A DNA stretch of 64,000 nucleotides. Origin: Brachynemurus nebulosus (taxonomy: Eukaryota > Arthropoda > Insecta > Neuroptera > Myrmeleontidae). Location: assembly GCA_035578155.1 (NCBI GenBank), contig JAPWDM010000044.1:694501-758500 (forward strand). The letters are read 5' to 3'. A program made the translations under genes and the position numbers. Below are positions 1 through 12,529 of this stretch, piece after piece. The notes below the pieces were generated by a model, which was not told where the DNA came from, made no database searches, and worked only from the letters and a program-made list of their open reading frames with translations. Every line of letters starts with the position of its first letter. Positions within the stretch are counted from its first letter, which is position 1.

Positions 1-1287
1 GAGACAAGTATTTTTTTTTAGCGGCTGTAAAGCGGTTTGAAGGGGTGAAATCACCCTTCAAAAATTGGGGTAAAAATTTAATTTGTCAAATATCTTGAAA
101 ACGGTAAGATATAGAGCAAAAGTTTAAATTGGCGATATTGCTCTTTTTCAAAGAGCTATCTATTGATATGCAACTTGTTTAAATTACTTCAACAGGGGTG
201 GTTGGGAGTTAAAATTTAGAGGTTAACTTTGCGAAAAGAGGGTAAAAAATACAGTATATTAAAATTTTGTTTACAGATTTCAAATCTACGTGAAAAAATC
301 TAATTGACCTGTTTTTGCTCAATTTCATAATATTAAGTTTAGGGGTAGGTAACTAGACGGTGACTGTGTTGACATAATCATACTATTTGAGTAATTAAGG
401 AACTTTTTCATGGAAAATAGCTTAAAGCAATTATCACAACGAAAAAATGATATTCTCGAATTCAAAATTCAGTTTGATCAACACTGGACGGGGGGGGGGG
501 GGTTAGTCACCCTCCTAAATTACATTACGTTTTCTACAATCATTTATACGAGTATTATTAACATACTGGTGAAGGGTAATAATGTCAAAATAAGTGCTTT
601 GGAAGTTACACTATCGTATGTATTATCCATCTTAGAAATATCATTATTTTCGATATCGATAATTTTCGATAACGAAAGCTATATTTTGATAGCCGTAATA
701 TGTTTGGAACGCCCATAACTTGCTACCCTTAAGTACTATATATACACTAATACTAAAAATGATTATATGTAATTTAAGAGGGTGACTCACCCCCCCCCCC
801 GCCCCCAATGTTGATCAAACTGAATTTTGACTTCGAGAATATCATTTTTACGTTGATATAATTATTTTAAGCTATTTTCCACGAAGAAGTTCCTGAATTA
901 CTCAAATAGTATGATTATGTCAACACAGTCACCCTCTGGTTACCTATCCCTAAACTTAATATTATGAAATTGAGCAAAAACAGGTCAATTAGATTTTTTC
1001 ACGTAGATTTGAAATCTGTAAACAAATTTTTAATATATTGTATTTTTTACCCTCTTTTCGCAAAGTTAACCCCTAAGTTTTAACCCCCAATGACCCCTGT
1101 TGAAGTAATTTAAACAAGTTGCATATCAATAGATAGCTCTTTAAAAAGAGAATATCGCCAATTTAAACTTTTCCTCTATCTCTTACCGTTTTCAAGATAT
1201 TTGACAAATTAAATTTTTACCCCAATTTTTGAAGGGTGATTTCACCCCTTCAAACCGTTTTACAGCCGCTAAAAAAATACGTGTCTC
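1..1287. repeat. 1.29-kb foldback (long inverted repeat)
   Basis: The first ~505 bases return as reverse complement in ~785-1287, for example a segment of about 60 bases with the words AGCGGCTGTAAA and AAGGGGTGAAATCACCC at both ends. The ~280-base loop separates a G12 run near 490 from a C-rich run near 790. The arms differ by scattered substitutions. The left end coincides with the window edge, so no target duplication can be checked. No transposase is encoded; a 102-codon frame at 410-718 merely runs through the left arm and loop. It is most likely a non-autonomous foldback/MITE. Confidence 0.8.
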
Positions 1288-1720
1288 TTATTTTTCGATG
1301 TTCTACAACATATCAAAGAATAAATAAAATCGAAGGGGTACACCCCCGTGATGCTCCTTGTTAGAAGAAACGCTTCTTTGGGCACTCTATGGTGTTTGCA
1401 TTGTAATAAAAATTAAACGAAGAAATTGAAGATTAAAAGTTTTTTTTGAAGGCAGCCTCAGTGTTGCGAGTTACTAAGGCCTGGTAGCCCTCGATATTTT
1501 TACTTTGCACCTCGAAACCTTCATTTTGGTGTAAATATCATCAATGTATTTGATGATATAACAAAATCATAACCGAAAGTGACGTCAGATTTTTATCATG
1601 CGGGCAAAATTTGGAAGTTCTAAAGAGGCTCCCTTTAGATCTGGGGTAGTACTATACTTACTGACACAAAAATCGTTCATGTATCTTAAACATAAGTTTT
1701 ACATAAAGCGGACTCTCGGG
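1288..1720. other. AT-rich spacer, no gene seen
   Basis: No convincing coding frame, RNA gene or repeat boundary is visible. Confidence 0.5.
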
Positions 1721-1829
1721 CTATTGGTCGTGTCTATAAAGCTAGCCCCGCCAAGTCATAACACCGAGATCCCACTTAGGCTAAATTTTTTTGCTATTTT
1801 TTTACCAACGAATTGATTTTTACCGAGAT

Positions 1830-2640
1830 ACGATTGCGGCAGCCGTTACCCTGCCGTTACCGAGATACGACTGCGTGGCTGACTTCAGACTTAAGTGAGC
1901 CCCGCCATCCCTATATCTCCGGAACTGCTGCACTTATTCAAATGAAATTTACGGGATTTTTTTTTGCTATTTTTTTTACCATTGAATTTATTTTTTGCCG
2001 TAGCCGTTACCAAGACACAATGGCGGCGCTGACTTAACTCTGAAGTCAGCTCCGCTACCCCTGTATCTCCACACCTGCTCCACTTATTCAAATGAAATTT
2101 ACGGGATATTTTTTTGCTATTTTTGTACCAACGAATAGATTTTTTGCCGCAGCCGTTACCAAGATACAATGGCGGGGCTGACTTCAGACTTAAGTGAACC
2201 CCGCCATCCCTATATCTTCGGACCTGCTGCACTTATTCAAATGAAATTTACGGGATATTTTTTGCTAATTTTTTGTTATTTTTTTTACAAACGAATTGAT
2301 TTCTTTGTCGCAGCTGCTACCGAGATACAATGGCGGGGCTGACTTAAATCTGAAGTCAGCCCCGCCACCCCAATCTTTTTTCGTTGGTAAAAAGATTTGC
2401 CATCTTTCTACCAACGAATTGATTTTTTTGCTACAGCCTTTACCGAGACACGATGTCGGAGCTGACTTCAGATTTAAATCAGCTACCCACCCCTGTATCT
2501 CCGGACCTGTTGCACTTATTCAAATGAAATTTACGGGATATTTCTTTGCTAATTTTTTGATTTTTTTTTGCCAACGAATTAATTTTTTGCCACAGCTGTT
2601 GCCGAGAAACAATGGCGCTGCTGACTTAAATCTGAAGCCG
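1830..2640. repeat. Subterminal ~150-bp tandem units of the foldback arm
   Basis: About five degenerate units each read roughly: CAGCCGTTACCGAGATAC, a GGCGGGGCTGACTT hairpin, TATCTCCGGACCTG, then ATTTACGGGATATTTTTTTGC and ACCAACGAATTGATTTTTT. Inverted units recur at about 4030-4450 in the right arm. Short frames across this zone (1813-2037, 2296-2646 and minus-strand equivalents) are repeat translations, not genes. Confidence 0.75.
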
Positions 2641-3275
2641 GTGTAAGCACCACAATATCTCCAAATCTGTTGCACTTAGGTAAATGAATTTTGCGAGATA
2701 TTTTTTTGCTAATTAGTTGCAATTCTAACAGCTGATTTGGCATTGCGAATTCCAATGCCTTGTGTGCTGTACTCCACTCCCGTAAAGTACTATTATAAAC
2801 TTTTAGTAAAAGTATCCGGCAGAATTCTGAAAATCGATTCACGAATACTTACCGATATCATGCTGCAATTTTGCACAAACCTTTGATTTTAAGGGCAGTA
2901 CAAAGTGGTGCTTTCGGTATTATGGTGAATTCAAAATGGTGGCCTTTACGGCAAATGACGGATTACCTTTTTTAAAACTCTCTTAATATGAATACCAAAT
3001 AAAAGAGCATTATAAGTAGAACACAATTAGTTATGTACCGTCATTTTAATCCAGTAGGGTGGGCACCACAGAATGGCGGATCCATATTTGTGTTTCATTC
3101 CAAAGCAATTCATATCCATGTTGGTGTTACGAATCAAATTTTTTGATCCGTGTAATTTTTATTGTTTTGGATGTTTTTATTGTTTGTGTTGAATAAATAA
3201 ATTGTGTACACGTAAAATACTTGTTCTTCCCTAGAATAGTTATTCCTCTTTAAAAAAATGTTACTACGCTGTAAA

Positions 3276-3517
3276 CAGGGCCGGATTACTCACCCGGGCT
3301 ACCTAGACCATGGCACGTTTTTTAGGGGTGGCAGATTTAGAAAATAGGATGGAAAAAGTTGTAATTGACGTTTTCCTTTTTTTTTTTTGTTCGTTAGTTA
3401 CTTTTGTAAGGGAAAGTTTGAAAAAAGTAAATTAAGATTTTCTTCTTTTTAAGCAAAAGGTAGGGGCGGCATTTTTCACGATGGCTAAGGGCGATAGTTA
3501 GCGTTAGGCTGACCATG
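3276..3517. mobile_element. 242-bp hAT-like MITE nested in the foldback loop
   Basis: The 8-mer GCTGTAAA stands directly at 3268-3275 and 3518-3525 around a sequence starting CAGGGCCGG and ending (reverse complement) CATGGTCAG. An 8-bp duplication and a CAnGG-type terminus fit hAT. It contains GGGGTGGCAG/GGGGCGGCAT words but no coding capacity. It must have inserted after the foldback element was in place. Confidence 0.7.
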
Positions 3518-4557
3518 GCTGTAAATATTTGATTCTAACATTATGATTACATTTACTTATGATAACAATTCTTTAAACAATTCTTTAACATCAACATGGA
3601 TATGAATTACTTTGGAATGAAATACAAACATGGATCCGCCATCTTGTTGTGCCCTCCATACTGAATTTAAAATGACGGCACATAACTAATTGTGTTCTAC
3701 TCATAATGCCCTTTTATTTGATACCCTTATTAAGAGAATTTTAAAAAGGTAATTCGTTATTTGCCATATAGGCCACCATTTTGAATCCACCATAATACCG
3801 AAAGTACCACTTTGTACTGCCCTTAAAATTAAAGGTTTGTGCAAAATTGCAGCATCATTAGATATCGGTAAGTATTCGTGAATCGATTTTCAGATTTCTG
3901 CCGGATGCTTTTACTAAAAGCTTATAATAGTACTTTACGGGAGTGGAGTACAGCACGCAAGGGATTGAAATTTGCAATGCCAAATCAACTGTTAGAATTG
4001 CAACTAATTAGCAAAAAAATATCTCGCAAATTTCATTTACACAAGTGCAACAGATTCGGAGATATTATGGGCGTTACATCGGCTTCAGATTTAAGTCAGC
4101 AGCACCATTGCTTCTCTGCAACGGCTGTGGCAAAAAAATTAACTCCTTAGCAAAAAAATAGAAAATAATTAGCAAAAAAATATCCCGTAAATTGCATGTG
4201 AATAAGTTCTGCAGGTCCGGAGATACAGGGGTGGAGGACTGATTTAAGTCTGAAGTCAGCTCCGCCATCGTATCTCGGTAACGGCTGCGGGAAAAAAATC
4301 AATTCGTTGGTAAAAAAAAATGCCAAAAAATTAGTAAAAAAATATCCCGTAAATTTCATTTGAATAGGTGCAGCAGGTCCGGAGCTACGTGGGAGGTGGG
4401 GCTGACTTCAGATTTAAGTCAGCCCCGCCATTGTATCTCGGTAACGGCTGCGGCAAAAAAATCAATTCGTTGGTAAAAAAATAGCAAAAAAATGTAGCCT
4501 AAATGGGATCTCGGGGTTATGACTTGGCGGGGCTAGCTTTATAGACACCTATTGGTC

Positions 4558-5467
4558 TATATTTTCAATTATTCCCATTCATAATTAGTTCTGCTGAGAA
4601 TTATATTTCATGAATTTTGTCGCTACAATAACTATGTATTCCAATCTTATTTCTTAATTATAATATGTGTGTATGTAAACAGATCCTTAGAATCTTCTAT
4701 GATATATTACACTAAAGTTTATTTTTAAATATAGGTATTTATATTTTCCGTACCTACCTAAATATAATTATAATTTAAATTTTTTAAACAAAATTTATGG
4801 AATTATATTCATTTATTTATTTACTTCCGACATTGTACACTACATTTAATTAAAAACTGAACAAATTTTTTAACAGAAAAACAAAATTAGTTATTGCTAT
4901 TCAAATTTCATTCGAATGTCATATTTATTTGAAATATGGCTCACTATTTTTTAGATGTTTATAACCTAATTGGTTTTTTTTTATGAATTATTACTTTCAA
5001 TAATTCTATTATTTGACAAAATTATAATTGGTGTTTTTGTTTATTGAGATAATTTCAGAATTGGCAATATAATTAACGCTGTCATGAATAGAGTGTATAA
5101 ATTTAAAAATTTAAAATTATTTCTGTTTTGAATGGACATACTTTATTGGTCTGCTGTTTTTATTGTTTTAGTTTCTTTGGGACATTAATTTTTTCTCATT
5201 TGGAAAATTCATGACAATTGGTGGAATGTTGAACATTGGAATATGGAACGTAATTTTTGGAGATCAAAGAAAATTGTTGTAAAATTATTTTGTTCGTAGA
5301 AATATTTAATTTCACATGTTCTAAGAATCAATTATTTTTGAAAGATGTAACTGCATATGTACGTATGTAATTTTATTTAAATATAATGGTACTTAAGTGT
5401 ATACATATTATGAGAAATGTACCGTACGTTTTCTGTAAATGTAAACTTTTTAAAAAAATGTTTTTTA
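4558..5467. other. AT-rich non-coding stretch
   Basis: No sustained frame or structured repeat; many stops in all frames. Confidence 0.5.
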
Positions 5468-5690
5468 TGTGCTGGATTAATATTTGGGGCACACGGGCCT
5501 AGTGCCCAGGGCGGCAAAATTTGGAACACAATGTGGCGTTTTTTTTTGCTCATCACTTATTTTTTGTAGGAAAAATTTAATGTTATTAAGAAATTTTTTT
5601 TCTTTTTTTTGATTGTCACTATTTTTTTTCTGAAAGAAAAGTTGATATGATTTTTTTCCAGGGGCGGCACTTAAGGTAAATCCGGCACTG
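5468..5690. mobile_element. Short MITE with GTGCCGGATTWA ends
   Basis: The left end (GTGCTGGATTAA) is the near reverse complement of the right end (AAATCCGGCAC), and both ends carry GGGGCGGCA/AGGGCGGCAA words. It resembles the 3276-3517 element in its GGCGGCA words. No clean target duplication was identified. Confidence 0.55.
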
Positions 5691-5727
5691 ATTATATATA
5701 ATGGCCAATCAATGGTTTTTGTACCTA

Positions 5728-6378
5728 AAGCCTTGATGACACTGAGCGAGTTTACAAACTACTAGCCGGCGAATTAACTAGCTGCTAGTAAACTCTCTTA
5801 GTGTCATCATGTTCACTAGCTAACTAGCAGATTGTAAGCAAGCTACGACAAAGGTAGAAAGCCGGGCTACTTTACTCGCTAATCGCTAGCGTGTGGGTTT
5901 ATTAGCTGATAAACAGGTCGTGTGTCATCATGGTTGCTAGTGGACTAACTGCGAGTATGCCGGTAGTTGTTTCATAAAAAATAAACAAATACTTCACTTG
6001 TCTATTCGACGGAACTAGTTCTTGCAGAAGTTGTTATTTTAGCTCATATTAGCAAAAAGGGGTTAAAAAGAAAAGAAAAGCAAAAATAAGTAATAGAAAA
6101 TTCGGGAAAAAAACCATGGAAAAAAGACGTAAGAAATATGTTATAAAAAATAAAGAATATCCACTATAATTACATATTCCACTTTATTTTTTAACATTAA
6201 AATAGGTACCCAGAAAAATTCAACAAATAAAAGAAAAAAACATTATATTTACAATAACTTGGTTTAAAAATTCTTAGCTTAATTGGCTTCTGAGCGAGTG
6301 AAAAATTTTCTGTGTCATCATTACTATCGTACTAGCTGACTCGCCCGCTTTTAAACTCGCTCAGTGTCATCGAGGCTT
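5728..6378. mobile_element. 650-bp non-autonomous DNA transposon
   Basis: Ends are AAGCCTTGATGACACTGAGC on the left and its near reverse complement on the right, followed inward by GAGTTTA and several GTGTCATCAT/CTAGCTGCTAG subterminal repeats. It has no coding frame. The superfamily is undetermined because the target duplication is not clear. Confidence 0.7.
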
Positions 6379-6431
6379 AATAAGTTTAACGCTGCAGTAT
6401 CAAATACAGCAATAAATTAATATATAGGAAA

Positions 6432-6531
6432 GGTGAAGCAAGACGGGATGTCCACATTATCAAGTCACCTGAATGCACAAATTACAAGCAAGTATCCACG
6501 AACGATCTGTCCTCTCATCTAGTGATACACA
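6432..6531 (+). pseudogene. Possible C2H2 zinc-finger fragment
   Basis: The frame from 6432 reads GEARRDVH, then SPECTNYKQVSTNDLSSHLV, then IHKR and a stop. The tail STNDLSSHLVIHKR has the leucine and H-x3-H spacing of the second half of a C2H2 finger, and RRDVH is reminiscent of a Kruppel-like-factor first finger. The first zinc cysteine is missing. In another frame, STLSSHLNAQ also resembles a finger helix. A TATATAG precedes it as a possible acceptor. A decayed finger exon or retrocopy is possible; chance resemblance cannot be excluded. Confidence 0.2.
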
Positions 6532-8759
6532 AACGATAGAAATAAGAAATTGCACTTGTGTATTAGAGCCAAATGATTTGACGTTGATGTATTATTTGTA
6601 TATATTTTCTACGTTTAAAAAAGATACCAAAATAATAAAAACGGTAAGTGTATAATAGAGAATGAAATGCATTATTTATTAGAGATGTGTTTTTGTGCAG
6701 AACGGTTGGAAATTATGTATGTAAGGTCTTGTCCAGTTGGATAGTTTAATACTGTGACTTGCCCCACTTATGGGGAAATGCAATTTTTTTTATTCAAACA
6801 TGTTAAAAATGTTTTTTACTTTTTTGGTCTTATTGGGAAAACAGATTATCAAAGATAGTATACATAGATATTTCAAATATGATCATTGTTTTGATCTCAA
6901 AAACTCCTGAGCGTTTTTATTCATTATCAAAGCTCATCTAGTCCATTTTGTCCCACCTTCCCTTACAAAACCAAATTGTAGGATTGATTTTGTATTTTGT
7001 TTCCAAATTTTAACTGAAAATTTTTGGGATATAATGGAACAAAAACATCGCCCGGGGGAACAAAATCACGATTTTTTTCTACAACTCTGAATAACTCCTT
7101 AAGCAATCATTGTTTTAAAAACTACATTATTCTTTCAAAAGAGTCTGTTTTCAGCTGACATTGTTGAATATCAATTTTGACAACTTAGGTCCACATATTT
7201 TGTCGAACAGTTTAATTCAAAGCGAAGGCACTATTTGGATATAATTTATGCTACATATTCTATAAACATCCGTTATATATTTGTCAACGAGGTGGTGTTA
7301 GTTGTTAAGAAGTTATCCGACAAAATGTTGCTGTCACAAAACGACTTACATATTACCGAATATACAACTATGCGTATTATGTGTATTATATTATCCTCAA
7401 TAGTTGCATGTAAGTTCAAAGTGAATAGGCGTTGTTACATTGGTGCGCCAAAGAAATGTCGTAGTCAGCTCGAACCACCTTTGATCATTTGATCTTTATT
7501 TTTTTAATCTTTTGTCATATGATTGTATGTTAATTGTTTTATAATAATCGCCGCCGGAGTGGAGGGCTGGCTGCCCACTTAAATTTAGAAAATAGAAAAT
7601 TGGTTAGAAGAAGAATATGGAACGTTATATTCATAGGTAAGGTAACTACGCATACATTTGTATTCTATTTTAATTTGCTGTAATAAATTTTAGCAAATAG
7701 AGACAGCGGTGTCATTATGAAAGGAATATTTCTGTATTATATTAGATGGATAGATATTATTGTAGGTAATGAAACTTATGAATTATGATTTAATAATGTT
7801 AAAGTAATGTTGTATGAATGTATATTGTACCTTGTGTATGCCTAGTTGGTTACATTATAGTTATTGCCAAAAGGTATCTTTTAATAAAACACATAATTAT
7901 TTATGACTTTATTTATGAAAGGTCTCGATATAAATTTTTGCCGATTGAATTTAATTATTATATTAAATATGAAATTTATAACATAAATTCACAAAACTAT
8001 TTTCGAACTTTGCTTATTTGTTCTAATTTATTTATTTGCAAGAATGGAAATATTTCGAGTAGATAGTGCCGCTTTTTATCAATGGAATTTCCCATCGGTA
8101 AGGAACCATCCGATTTTTCTCTGATGTTGAAGTTTTTGGGTAATCAGTTCTCCCCATTCCCTTTTATACACTTTCTTCCTTTGAGGAAAAAGTTTTCCTC
8201 AATTACATTAATTTTGTTAAAGCGTACATAAGATTACTAAAAAATATTGATTTGTTTCTTTTTTTTTTTGAAAAAGTCAAATTTAATGTGCTTATAAAAA
8301 ATACATTTTGTAAGTAATTACAAAAATCTTGTGTAATACCGCCTTAGATAATTTACCTTACGTAAGCTACACATCAAATTTCAAGTCAATCGGGTGAAAA
8401 TTATTGTAGTTATCTTGCCCACCGTTTTAGAAAACATAATTTTGAGAAAAACTCATATAAAGTTTCAAAACGTGTTTACCGTTTTGTATGTTTATACTTA
8501 TCATTTTTAAGTTATTTATGGCAATATAGTGAAAGTAAAGAAATAAGGTAATGGAATAAAGTAATGAAAAGAATTATTGACCAAGGTGAGAGATTCCAAA
8601 ATGTTACGCAGCGAACCGACGCTTTTAAACGTATTCAACGGCTCGAAGTATTTTCAGAAATTGTGTTCAAAACGATTTTTAAAATATTTCCTCAGTTTTA
8701 GTTCCTTCCGAATATCTAGAGATGTTAATAGGTAGTACGTATTCTATGTATTAACTACG
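6532..8759. other. Non-coding, AT-rich; no gene recognised
   Basis: Frames of 60-85 codons at 6473-6655, 7235-7492 and 7818-8066 have AT-driven composition and no motif, so I do not call them genes. Confidence 0.5.
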
Positions 8760-9294
8760 TACAGTATAGCACCGATAATGGAAACATCAGTTTTGGAAAT
8801 TTTTTGAGAGCATCAAATTAGTCAACATCACTTTTGGAAAGTTGCATCAAAAATGTCAAGTACATAAATATTAAATCCATGTGCAATAGAGCATGACGCA
8901 TGATTTTATCAAAAGAAACAAACAAATATATCGCTAATAGTAGTGACAAACAACAATAGACCTCAAAGCGTGGGAATGTAGATTTTAATTATTGTACATA
9001 GAATGTTTATCTATATGTATTCTGTTCTGTAGCGGTTTTTATCATACGTAAAATGTAAACAAAATTATTTCAAAGCAAATTATTAAAACGACAAATGAAA
9101 AAATATTTTCTGAGATAAATATTTTTTAATTCTTCATGTCTTTTTTTCTTTTATTAATATTTAAAAAAACATAATTTTAATTTAAAACATAAACTTACGA
9201 TATTTGTGAATCGTCCCTGGTCAAAAAGCATCACTTTTGTCAAGCACCACTTTTGGAGACTACTTTTGCTTGACAAAACTGGTGCTCTACTGTA
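8760..9294. mobile_element. 535-bp Tc1/mariner-like or similar MITE
   Basis: Terminal inverted repeats are TACAGTATAGCACC on the left and GGTGCTCTACTGTA on the right. Subterminal CATCAsTTTTGG and CACCACTTTTGG words are spread near both ends. The TA at each outer edge would fit a TA target duplication, as in Tc1/mariner, but the superfamily is inferred from ends alone. There is no coding frame. Confidence 0.65.
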
Positions 9295-9476
9295 ATTAAT
9301 TTTGACTTAAAATAATAATCCCGTAGAGCTTCGATTATTCGACTTAGTTTTGATCCTTCTAACCAGGAATACTCAAAAATATGGAACATACGGCCATATA
9401 TTGCTTAGTTTTGTTCAGTTTTTATGTCACCGAAGGATGGCATATTAATCTCGTTGTTTGATTATAGTGGTGGAAA

Positions 9477-9640
9477 AATTAATAATAATAATAATAATAA
9501 TAATATATAATATAATAATTATAGAGTTATATATGCATATATTGAATAAACGCAAGAGGGCTGTATTCTTACTGTATTATAGAGTTGTACATGCATATAC
9601 TGAATAAACGCAAGAGGGCTGTATTCTCACTGTACTTAAA
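9477..9640. repeat. (AAT)n tract and 58-bp tandem duplication
   Basis: An AAT/TAA microsatellite at about 9479-9503 is followed by two copies, 58 bp apart, of a unit containing GAATAAACGCAAGAGGGCTG (9544 and 9602). They differ at only a few positions. Confidence 0.75.
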
Positions 9641-10893
9641 AAACGAGCCAAAAAATCATAAATTAACACTTTCACTGAGGTGACATTACTTAGTGCGTGT
9701 CAAAAACAAGCACTTGACGAATTTTTTTAATTATGTGTATTTTCTTGTATCAATATTGGAATGATTCATATTATTCGCAACAAATAATTTCAAATTTTAA
9801 TAATTTCAAATTTTTCAGTTTGAATACATTAATTTTTTCTAAAAGAGTGGTGGATAATTCAAACAAATTCCTCATATCCAAATATTCGATTGGAAATTCA
9901 AAAAAATAGTTATTTTTTATTGGATTCAATATCAAGTTGATTGTCAAGTATCTATTTTCGAATTTTTTTTCAATCCTAGCTTTTCATGCAATTTTAATAT
10001 GGGTATTTATTCTTAATGTGATAAAATTCCTAACTCAGCGGCTAAAAATTCCACCCACTCAGTTACATTATTTTTGAACCTTAATAATTTTCAGGTGAAT
10101 AAATTCATTAAATTTTATTTATTTTTTTAGTAAATGATTTTTATGAAATAATTATTTGTTATTATTAGAGGCAGATTATTATTAGAGGCGACCACACATT
10201 TATGACAATTAATTATGAATTATTGCGTATTTTTTCACATTAATATTCAACTGAAATAATTGTGTCTGTCAAGCATGTTCTTAATTTTTATAAAAACACT
10301 ATTTTTTCTCAATTATAATGTTCTCGTTTTTAATGAACATTAACAACAAATCATATTTTTTTTTGGTAAATAAAATTACATATAAAAGAGTGAATTTATT
10401 TTTTCAACTTCAAAGTTGTGTGTAATGATGGTGTGCAGACATGACATGTGTAACAACATTTTGTCAAATCCACTTCTTTTTAATAAAGTCACATACATCA
10501 AAATTTTACTCATTAACTTCACAACATTCACCTAGAAACAGACAAAATATAGAAAAAGTAATTTGACCTAAAAATAGCAGTAAAAATATTATTTTCTGTG
10601 GGTACTTATAGTCTATAAAACACCGATTCGAGATAAAAAAAAAAATTGCGATAAAAATAAACTTTTTACCATCTTGTCAAGGAACGAAGGTAAATTGGCT
10701 CCCTTAATCTTTTTTTAGAAATTAATCCGCCTTTTGGTTATCTTAGTAACCTGTGAAAATTGGCTTCATATACTGTGCAAAGACTTAACATGTTTTTTTA
10801 TTAAAATAGTTAAAAACCTACCCTACAAAAATCGATGAACCTTAAAATTATGAATAATAATCTGATTTAGATTTATACACACATATTATATGC
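9641..10893. other. Non-coding AT-rich stretch
   Basis: No gene-like frame and no clear repeat boundary is seen. Confidence 0.5.
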
Positions 10894-11055
10894 ATATCGC
10901 GACTTCTCTGTCCCAACCTCGTATCTGAAAACTCCCAATTTTTGGACACACACAAAAAGAAACCTATTTAATTCTGTGTTTTCATTCATGTTTTCTGTGT
11001 GTCCTAAAACATATAGTTTTGGATATGAGAGGTTGGGACAGAGAAGTCGTGATAT
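10894..11055. mobile_element. 162-bp palindromic MITE
   Basis: The left ATATCGCGACTTCTCTGTCC and the following CAACCTCGTATCTGAAAA are matched inverted at 11018-11055 (GATATGAGAGGTTGGGACAG onward). A second inner pair, GGACACACA and TGTGTGTCC, is also inverted, so most of the element would fold into one hairpin. Confidence 0.75.
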
Positions 11056-11564
11056 GTTTTATCTAAAATACGATATATCGATACTATATGCAAATACTTG
11101 TTTCTTTAAAAAAGTTAATTATTCAAATTTTATAAATAGTTTGACTAAAGCATCTGCAGATTTTCATATTTTCCATACATCTAAGAAACTGTCACTTTAA
11201 TAAATAACTTAATAACTGATTTTAATAAATATAAAAATTTTTGTTTTCATATCATACTAGACTATAAACGGTGGTACCCGAATAAGGGAGAGTCAAGGGA
11301 TTGAGACTTTTTCTCATGTACAGGAGTTTATCCGTATGCAGATGTAGAGACGGCTTTGCTTACTTACACAGGTATAAAAAAGTGAAATAAGCTCAGGAGG
11401 AAACTCTAAGTTTATTATGTTAGAAACCCAAATTTGATTTCGTAATACTCTAGCTCATAGAGGTGACAGCAGAGAGTACAGAGGACCAGGTGGTTTCAGT
11501 TATTCCAGGTGGATTCAGACAAGACAATCGGCTCTTTATACATACTAGAGATGTTATGGATATG

Positions 11565-11690
11565 AAATTTCGGATACGGATACGGATACGGGTATTTAAA
11601 AGCATTTTTTTGGTTTTGGTTTCGGTTACGGATATGTAATAATATCGGGTAATGTTTCGGATACGGTTACGGTTACGAATAATTGCTTTT
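11565..11690. repeat. Degenerate GGATAC/GGTTAC repeat tract
   Basis: Repeated CGGATACGGATACGG and CGGTTACGGTTACG words occur between an upstream ACATACTAGAGATGTTAT and more diverged copies. That same upstream word recurs near 13890, which suggests a dispersed repeat boundary. Confidence 0.5.
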
Positions 11691-11938
11691 AGTGGAAATA
11701 TTCTCTTAGTAAAAAGGGGGAAATTTTACTCCAAAAAGTGAACGCCAAACACGAATTAACCCTTTTAAGCAAACCATATGGTAAAATTTTTTTGTCTCAA
11801 AATGCCGGACTATTTACTGCCAAGTGATAAGTACAATAGATAAGGCTACAAAAAAAGAAAAAGAAAAAAATCAAAGATCCCAACATTAAAAAAGTGAACC
11901 CTAGGAACTTACAAAAAATAAATTATATTAAACTATGT

Positions 11939-12080
11939 TGATAAAATTAAACATTATTTAGAATTATACCGTACCTATTGTCACAGATGGCGGCATCTGT
12001 ACCAGTGAATATATACATATGACAGCATTTTGAGCCGCCATATTGCAGGACGAGTTAACTCGTCTTAATCATTTAAAGAG
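11939..12080. repeat. Dispersed ~145-bp repeat (copy 1)
   Basis: It contains TTTAGAATTATACCG, CACAGATGGCGGCATCTGTA, GCCGCCATATTGCAGGACGA and GTTAACTCGTCTTAATCATT. The reverse complement recurs at 59098-59250 with few differences, directly beside the rearranged gag of element B. No coding capacity. Confidence 0.8.
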
Positions 12081-12529
12081 TTAACGAAAACCTATCAAAA
12101 GGAAATACATCCAACAAAATATTGCTTTGATTTAAGCTCAGTTTTCTAATGGCAGTTGTTTTTTATGGATATCCATAACATCCCTAATACACACATATAC
12201 AATGTAGAGTTTCAATTTTTTCACTTATGGAGGCTTTCGGGCATAAATATCACTAGACCTAATATTAACTCCCACTCATATATAAGGATGCAACTTGGGA
12301 TATTAATAGTGTACATTTCGGGTGTGGACATACACATCTCTTTAAAAAAAAAGTGAAAGGTTCTTTAGCTGCCATTCAAAGTAGCGATGAGCAAATGCAA
12401 AATCAAGACCAAGAGCCTAATAGTCTTGTTTTTGTATTACAAGTCTTGATGTTGGTTTTGTTAACACAGATATCATCTTGGTTTTGTAAAGTTCGATATT
12501 ATATTGTCTTACAAGTAACACTACCCGAC

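Larger units (their letters stand above)
1730..4548. mobile_element. Foldback/MULE-like element with 9-bp target duplication
   Basis: The element begins GTGTCTATAAAGCTAGCCCC and ends with its reverse complement. It is flanked by the direct 9-mer CTATTGGTC at 1721-1729 and 4549-4557. A 9-bp duplication with long inverted repeats built of internal tandem units is the pattern of Drosophila Foldback and Mutator-like elements. The left arm runs to about 3127 and the right arm starts at about 3592. The arms are unequal (about 1.4 and 0.96 kb) because they hold different numbers of tandem units. No transposase is encoded, so this copy is non-autonomous. Confidence 0.85.

Noticed and set aside
410..718. 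102-codon frame in the first foldback
   Set aside because: Spans the arm, a G12 run and the loop; no motif; the mirrored arm has no matching frame.
1813..4359. Several 60-116-codon frames in the Foldback-like element
   Set aside because: They follow the ~150-bp repeat units and appear on both strands.
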